From contig CAVZQT010000003.1 of assembly GCA_963777435.1 (NCBI GenBank), positions 2,046,001-2,110,000 of the forward strand: a DNA stretch of 64,000 nucleotides, given 5' to 3'. Position numbers and translations under genes: made by a program. Shown here piece after piece: positions 59,805 through 64,000 of this stretch (the first letter of the stretch is position 1; every line of letters starts with the position of its first letter). This DNA is from AP-15 sp963777435. Lineage in GTDB: Bacteria; Pseudomonadota; Alphaproteobacteria; ATCC43930; CGMCC-115725. Under the pieces are notes generated by a model. That model did not search any database. It saw only the letters and a list, made by a program, of their open reading frames with translations, and had not been told where the DNA came from.

Positions 59805-60995
59805 ATGATTACAAAATTCGACAGCCTGTTTGCTGGCCATGTCGACATGGACGAGGTCGGCTATGGCGGGGTCCCGGTGAACGATCGCCGTTTTCCCAAC
59901 GAGCATCTCGCCACGGTCTTCGACAAGGCGGAGGCGATGGCGCGGCTGATGGACCGATTGGGCTACGATACGTTCTGGATGGCCGAGCACCATTTCCAGC
60001 GCGAAGGCTATGAATGTATCCCGAACGTCCTAATGACGGCTCTGCATCTCACGCATCTCACCCAGCGCCTGAGGCTCGGCTGCGGCTTCAATATCACCCC
60101 AATGTGGCACCCGTTGCGGTTAGCCGAAGATTACGCAACCACCGACATTCTGAGCGGCGGTCGCATCACCTTTGGGGTCGGGCGCGGTTATCATACCCGG
60201 GAGGTCGAGACCTTTGGTTCGCCATTGCTCGATCAGCCGGCTAATCGCGAACTCTTTGAGGAACAAGTCGATATTATCTTCAAGGCCTTCAATAACGACT
60301 CCTTTTCGCACAACGGCAAGCACTACAATTTGCCGCCGCAAGTCCCCTACCGCGGCTACACGCTGGAAGAATTAACGCTGGTCCCGCGGCCGTTGCGGTT
60401 GCCGGTCGAATGCTGGCAGCCGATCCAGGGCGGCAGCGAGCGGGCGCTCGATTTTATGGCAAAGCATGGGATCAGAGGATTGATCGGGGGCGGTTCGGCC
60501 GAAGGCGGGGCGATGCACAAGACGGTGCTGGCCTGGCAGGAAGCGCATGCGCGGATCGGCAAGCATCTCGAATTGGGCGAGCGCCTGTGCTTCGGGTTTC
60601 ATTTCTTTATTGCCGACAGTCGCGAAGAAGGAATTCGCGAAGCCGGAAAGTATTATGAAGAAAACATGAAGATGTTTGGCGAATTGCGATTGGTCCGCGC
60701 CTTGAACGACGAACAGATTGAGATCATGCGCCATCCCAAACATGCACCGAGCGCGAAGTTGCCCCGCATCGAGGATGCAATCGCAAACGGCGGCGTATTG
60801 TGCGGTTCGCCTGCCGAGATCATCGAGCATTTGAAGGGCCTCGAAAAACGCTACCCGGGACTCGATCGCGTCTCGGTCAGCCTCAGTGTCGGCGTGCCGA
60901 AATCGGTCTGCCTCGAACAACTCGAGCGCTTTGGCAAGGAGGTCATGCCGGCCTTCACCCAAGCGAAGACAGCAGAACTGGTGCCGGCGAAATAG
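59805..60995 (+). CDS. LLM class flavin-dependent oxidoreductase
   Basis: 396 residues. MITKFDSLFAGHVDMDEVGY at the start, DTFWMAEHHFQREGYECIPN, LGCGFNITPMWHPLRLAEDY and ILSGGRITFGVGRGYHTREV are luciferase-fold signatures. FGFHFFIADSREEGIREAGK forms part of the C-terminal region. FMN or F420 expected; substrate unknown. Third LLM gene in this window. Confidence 0.88.
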   Translation: MITKFDSLFAGHVDMDEVGYGGVPVNDRRFPNEHLATVFDKAEAMARLMDRLGYDTFWMAEHHFQREGYECIPNVLMTALHLTHLTQRLRLGCGFNITPMWHPLRLAEDYATTDILSGGRITFGVGRGYHTREVETFGSPLLDQPANRELFEEQVDIIFKAFNNDSFSHNGKHYNLPPQVPYRGYTLEELTLVPRPLRLPVECWQPIQGGSERALDFMAKHGIRGLIGGGSAEGGAMHKTVLAWQEAHARIGKHLELGERLCFGFHFFIADSREEGIREAGKYYEENMKMFGELRLVRALNDEQIEIMRHPKHAPSAKLPRIEDAIANGGVLCGSPAEIIEHLKGLEKRYPGLDRVSVSLSVGVPKSVCLEQLERFGKEVMPAFTQAKTAELVPAK

Positions 60996-62093
60996 TCAGA
61001 GGGCGTGAAACAGGCGCCCGCCGGTCAGCGGCCGCGGGACGCCCGTCGTCGAGGGCAGGCTGAGCGGCAAGCCCGCCGCCGAGCGCACCGCGAGATAGGC
61101 GAAAGCCTGGGCTTCGAGCGCATCGCCGTTCCAGCCGATCCTCTCGACGGTGCGAACCGGTGCCTTGAGACGGCGGGCGAGCGCGGCAAGCAGCGCCGGG
61201 TTATGCCGGCCGCCCCCGCAGACCAGCCATTCGCGGGCCGGTGTCGGGAAATATCGCGTTGCGATGGCGACGGCAGCGGCGGTCATCTCCGTCAAGGTTG
61301 CCGCACCGTCTTCGACCGATAATCCCAACGGGAGAACCGCCTGAAAATCGTCGCGGTCGAGCGATTTAGGCGGCAGCCGCGCGAAATACGGGTTTTCGAG
61401 AAACCTCGCGATATGCGGTTCCGAAGCCCGGCCGAGGCTGGCCAGCGCGCCGTCAAAGTCGGCCAAAGCGCCGGTATGCCGCCGCACCCAATCATCGATC
61501 AGCGCATTGCCGGGACCGGTGTCGAAAGCGAGGATCGACCCGGGCTCACCAAACCCGGCGCCGCCGATCCACGTGACATTTGCGACCCCGCCGAGATTCA
61601 GGACGGCGAGCGGCTTGGGCAGCGCCGCCGCGAGGGCTGCGTGATACAACGGCGCCAAGGGCGCACCCTCGCCGCCAGCGGCGACGTCGGCCGAACGAAA
61701 ATCTGCGACCACATCAATGCCGAGCCGCTTCGCGAGCGCCGCGCCGTCGCCCAATTGCCAGGTGCGCCGTTCGGCTGGGCGATGCAGGATCGTGTGGCCG
61801 TGCATGCCGACGATGTCGGCCGTAATACCTTTGTGGGCATCGAGAAACAGCTCGACCGCCGCGGCGTGCAATTGCGTCAGCTCGGCTTCGACCGTAGCGA
61901 TGGCGCCGACCCCTCCCAGCACGCCGCGAAGCTTTTCGCGAAAGGCATTGGGATAGGGGATTGTCATCGCCGGTCCGGGCAAGACATGCTGAACACCGTC
62001 GGTCTCGATCATCGCGACATCGATGCCGTCGAGCGAGGTGCCGCTCATCAGCCCGATTGCGCACCGCCTCGCTTCCCTGGTCTCGGGCCGCAT
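60996..62093 (-). CDS. anmK: Anhydro-N-acetylmuramic acid kinase
   Basis: 365 residues. AnmK phosphorylates and opens 1,6-anhydro-MurNAc in peptidoglycan recycling. IGLMSGTSLDGIDVAMIETD is the signature phosphate loop at about 13-32. MHGHTILHRP, LNLGGVANVTWIGG, AFDTGPGNALIDDWV and VCGGGRHNPALLAALARRL match throughout. It is divergent from tyrS (71 bp between starts), a neighbourhood common in alphaproteobacteria. Confidence 0.97.
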   Translation of the reverse strand: MRPETREARRCAIGLMSGTSLDGIDVAMIETDGVQHVLPGPAMTIPYPNAFREKLRGVLGGVGAIATVEAELTQLHAAAVELFLDAHKGITADIVGMHGHTILHRPAERRTWQLGDGAALAKRLGIDVVADFRSADVAAGGEGAPLAPLYHAALAAALPKPLAVLNLGGVANVTWIGGAGFGEPGSILAFDTGPGNALIDDWVRRHTGALADFDGALASLGRASEPHIARFLENPYFARLPPKSLDRDDFQAVLPLGLSVEDGAATLTEMTAAAVAIATRYFPTPAREWLVCGGGRHNPALLAALARRLKAPVRTVERIGWNGDALEAQAFAYLAVRSAAGLPLSLPSTTGVPRPLTGGRLFHAL

Positions 62094-62164
62094 GACCGGC
62101 CGATCCGCGCCCCAGATCGGATGGTGGTGACCCGCTTGGTCCTGTCGTGCTAGACGATGCTGTT

Positions 62165-63418
62165 ATGTTCACCCCCCGCTCCCGATTTCTCGAGGCCGCG
62201 ATCGAACGCGGCTTTGTCCATCAATGCACCGATTTGGAGGCGCTCGACCAACGGCTCAATGAAGCTCGCGTCACCGCTTATGTCGGCTATGACTGCACCG
62301 CCGACAGTCTGCATGTCGGCAGTCTCGTGTCGATCATGCTGTTGCGTCTATGGCAGCGCTACGGGCACAAGCCGATCGTGCTGATGGGCGGCGGCACCAC
62401 CAGGATCGGCGATCCGTCATTCCGCGACGCGGCGCGGCCGTTGCTCGATGACGCCGAGATCGCGCGCAACATGGACGGCATCCGCAAAGTCTTCACTAAA
62501 TTCATCGCATTCGGCGACGGTCCGACCGACGCGGTCATGGTCAACAACGCCGATTGGCTCGACGAACTGCGCTATATCCCATTGCTCCGCGAAGTCGGCC
62601 GCCATTTCTCGGTCAATCGCATGCTGACCCAGGACAGTATTCGCTTGCGGCTGGAACGGGAACAGCCGCTCTCGTTTCTCGAATTCAACTATCCGATATT
62701 GCAAGCCTACGACTTTGTCGAGCTCGGGAGGCGCTATGATTGCGAGGTGCAAATCGGCGGTTCCGACCAGTGGGGCAATATTGTCGGCGGCGTCGAACTC
62801 GGGCGGCGGTTGGACGGGCGCGCGCTCTATGGGTTGACGACACCGCTATTGACGACCGCCTCGGGCGAAAAAATGGGCAAGACCGCGCAGGGCGCGGTGT
62901 GGCTGAACGCCGAGCGGCTGTCACCCTACGAATACTGGCAATTCTGGCGCAATACGGAAGACGCCGACGTCGGTCGCTTTCTGCGCCTGTTCACCGAATT
63001 GCCGATGGAGGTGATATCGCGTCTCGAGGCGCTGAGTGGCGGTGAGATCAACGAGGCGAAAAAAGTCCTTGCCACCGAGGCGACAGCACTGGCTCACGGC
63101 CGCGAGGCGGCCGAAGCCGCCGCAGACACCGCTCGCGCCGTTTTCGAGGAAGGCGGCAGCGGCGAAGACCTGCCGCAAACCGCATTGCCGCGCGATTTGT
63201 TCGAACGCGGCATCGCCATCTTTGAATTATTCAGCCGCGCCGGGCTTGCGGCATCGAATGGCGAGGCGAGGCGGCTGATCCGCGGTGGCGGCGCCCGCAT
63301 CAACGATACCGTGGTCAAGGATGAGACGCGAATCGTCGGGCTCGCCGATCTCGGCCGCGACGGCGCCGTAAAGCTTAGCGCCGGCCGCAAGCGTCACGCC
63401 TTGGTCCGCCCGCTTTAG
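62165..63418 (+). CDS. tyrS: Tyrosyl-tRNA synthetase
   Basis: 417 residues. Class I enzyme. The HIGH-equivalent is DSLHVGSLVS (His50, Gly52). The KMSKS-equivalent is KMGKT at 236-240, and QIGGSDQWGNIVGGVELGRR precedes it. The C-terminal S4-like domain (AGLAASNGEARRLIRGGGAR and INDTVVKDETRIV) binds tRNA. The ATG at 62165 matches the family start; an upstream GTG at 62147 is possible. Confidence 0.97.
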   Translation: MFTPRSRFLEAAIERGFVHQCTDLEALDQRLNEARVTAYVGYDCTADSLHVGSLVSIMLLRLWQRYGHKPIVLMGGGTTRIGDPSFRDAARPLLDDAEIARNMDGIRKVFTKFIAFGDGPTDAVMVNNADWLDELRYIPLLREVGRHFSVNRMLTQDSIRLRLEREQPLSFLEFNYPILQAYDFVELGRRYDCEVQIGGSDQWGNIVGGVELGRRLDGRALYGLTTPLLTTASGEKMGKTAQGAVWLNAERLSPYEYWQFWRNTEDADVGRFLRLFTELPMEVISRLEALSGGEINEAKKVLATEATALAHGREAAEAAADTARAVFEEGGSGEDLPQTALPRDLFERGIAIFELFSRAGLAASNGEARRLIRGGGARINDTVVKDETRIVGLADLGRDGAVKLSAGRKRHALVRPL

Positions 63419-63502
63419 AAATATCCTCTATCGCGGCTGCTCGTCGCGGTCCCTTCGGATTTTGATCCGGGCATCCGCGCCTTTGACGCGGGTTAAACAT
63501 GG

Positions 63503-63525
63503 GTGGCCGGGACGAGCCCGGCCAC
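63503..63525. terminator. Hairpin between convergent tyrS and DUF1993 genes
   Basis: GTGGCCGGG, loop ACGAG, CCCGGCCAC: a perfect 9-bp stem 84 bp after the tyrS stop. It lacks a T-run but is placed to end both converging transcripts. Confidence 0.6.
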
Positions 63526-63572
63526 GGGTCACCTGTTCTGCGCGGATCGCAGGCTGTCGCAATCAGGTAAGA

Positions 63573-64000
63573 TCAGGATGGCATCTGGCCCATGAAATCG
63601 CGCTTGCCGATCTCGATGCCGAGCGAGCGGAGAATGTTGTAGGCGGTCGTTGTGTGAAAATAGAAGTTCGGCATCGCGAAATGATAGAGGTAGACCTGCG
63701 CCTTGAATTGACGCTGCTGGCCGCCGGCAGGGATCGTGACCGTCGAATCCTCCTTGCCGTCGAGCTGGTCGGCGCGCAGACCCTTTAAGAAGTCGATCGT
63801 TTTGTCGAGCCGCGACTGCATGTCGGCCCAGGAATTGTCGAGATCCGGGAGTTGCGGCGGCGTCACTCCGGCGACCGTTGCGGCGCCGAGTGCATGAACG
63901 CAGGCCTGGCGCACTTGCCGGGCCAGCGTGAACATGTCGGGATAAAGCCGCCAATTCAGAGCCGTGGCCTCGTCCCATTTTTTTTCGGTCGCGTGCTTTT
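63573..64000 (-). CDS. DUF1993 family protein, 5' end beyond the window
   Basis: The minus-strand frame is open through the window end. It reads ALNWRLYPDMFTLARQVRQA, then SWADMQSRLDKTIDFLKGLR and YLYHFAMPNFYFHTTTAYNI followed by LGIEIGKRDFMG. These match the DUF1993 family (DinB-like four-helix bundle, function unknown); the conserved HFAMPNFYFH carries the probable metal or structural His. The Met at 63935 is internal: family sequence continues upstream of it (ATALNWRLYPD), so the true start is outside the window. Confidence 0.9.
   Translation of the reverse strand, partial: KHATEKKWDEATALNWRLYPDMFTLARQVRQACVHALGAATVAGVTPPQLPDLDNSWADMQSRLDKTIDFLKGLRADQLDGKEDSTVTIPAGGQQRQFKAQVYLYHFAMPNFYFHTTTAYNILRSLGIEIGKRDFMGQMPS

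Noticed and set aside
1..64000. CRISPR arrays, prophage, integrase or transposase genes, tRNA or rRNA genes
   Set aside because: I looked for regular repeats, cloverleaf-like segments and recombinase motifs and saw none that I can support.

Overview
The window is a high-G+C chromosomal segment of an alphaproteobacterium, most likely a Rhodospirillales-like or related uncultured lineage. This is inferred from family content: COQ9, DUF3035 lipoprotein beside lspA, DUF992, two DUF465 proteins, a three-part pntAA-pntAB-pntB transhydrogenase, ETF-ubiquinone oxidoreductase, S21 with its upstream deformylase, and Lhr helicase. No rRNA, tRNA, CRISPR array, integrase or transposase was recognised. Genes are dense on both strands, with low-G+C patches at about 16.9-17.5 kb and 28.1-28.8 kb.

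Layout. 0-9.9 kb is housekeeping: a TPR protein (cut by the edge), ETF-QO, ribF, a GT-C membrane glycosyltransferase, ileS-lspA-DUF3035 and an SDR. 10-16.7 kb holds lhr, a small conserved protein, a very short minus-strand transcription unit (promoter, 15-nt Shine-Dalgarno, 22-aa ORF, terminator) and a MetE-like enzyme. 16.7-18 kb is an A+T-rich, decayed stretch with a truncated DUF559 gene. 18-22.8 kb is a four-gene minus-strand glycan operon (XrtA-type glycosyltransferase, heptose-7-phosphate kinase, GT4, and a nucleotidyltransferase fused to a degenerate HAD domain). 23-30.6 kb carries a TetR/PNPox pair, a CaiB CoA-transferase, an LLM flavoprotein, a YbdK-type ligase, a Crp regulator and an alpha/beta hydrolase. 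31-32.4 kb encodes a cholesterol-dependent cytolysin homologue. 32.5-40.5 kb returns to core functions: DUF465, ubiX, purEK, COQ9-def, rpsU and pnt. 40.7-44.5 kb is regulatory: an ECF sigma factor with anti-sigma factor and an OmpR/histidine-kinase pair. 44.7-57.6 kb mixes a mitochondrial-type aconitase with catabolic-looking genes: phosphoesterase, SDR, thiolase-like/DUF35 pair, cupin, two MFS carriers, hpt, VOC and a second LLM. 57.7-64 kb has a double cold-shock protein, small secreted proteins, a third LLM, anmK, tyrS and a DUF1993 fragment.

The most unusual item is the gene at 31004-32413. Its 469-residue product aligns by eye along its whole length with the pneumolysin/perfringolysin family. 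It keeps the membrane-binding Thr-Leu pair and the central glycine pair, has a strongly altered undecapeptide loop, and has no signal peptide. Cytolysins of this type are known mainly from Gram-positive pathogens, with only a few Gram-negative examples. Second is the minimal transcription unit at 15188-15405.

Three genes (ETF-QO, a VOC protein and an F420-type LLM) are each broken by a single-base indel, with intact family sequence on both sides. A fourth possible break lies at 28.3 kb. In otherwise healthy genes this pattern is best explained by residual sequencing or assembly errors, though true pseudogenes cannot be excluded from sequence alone.
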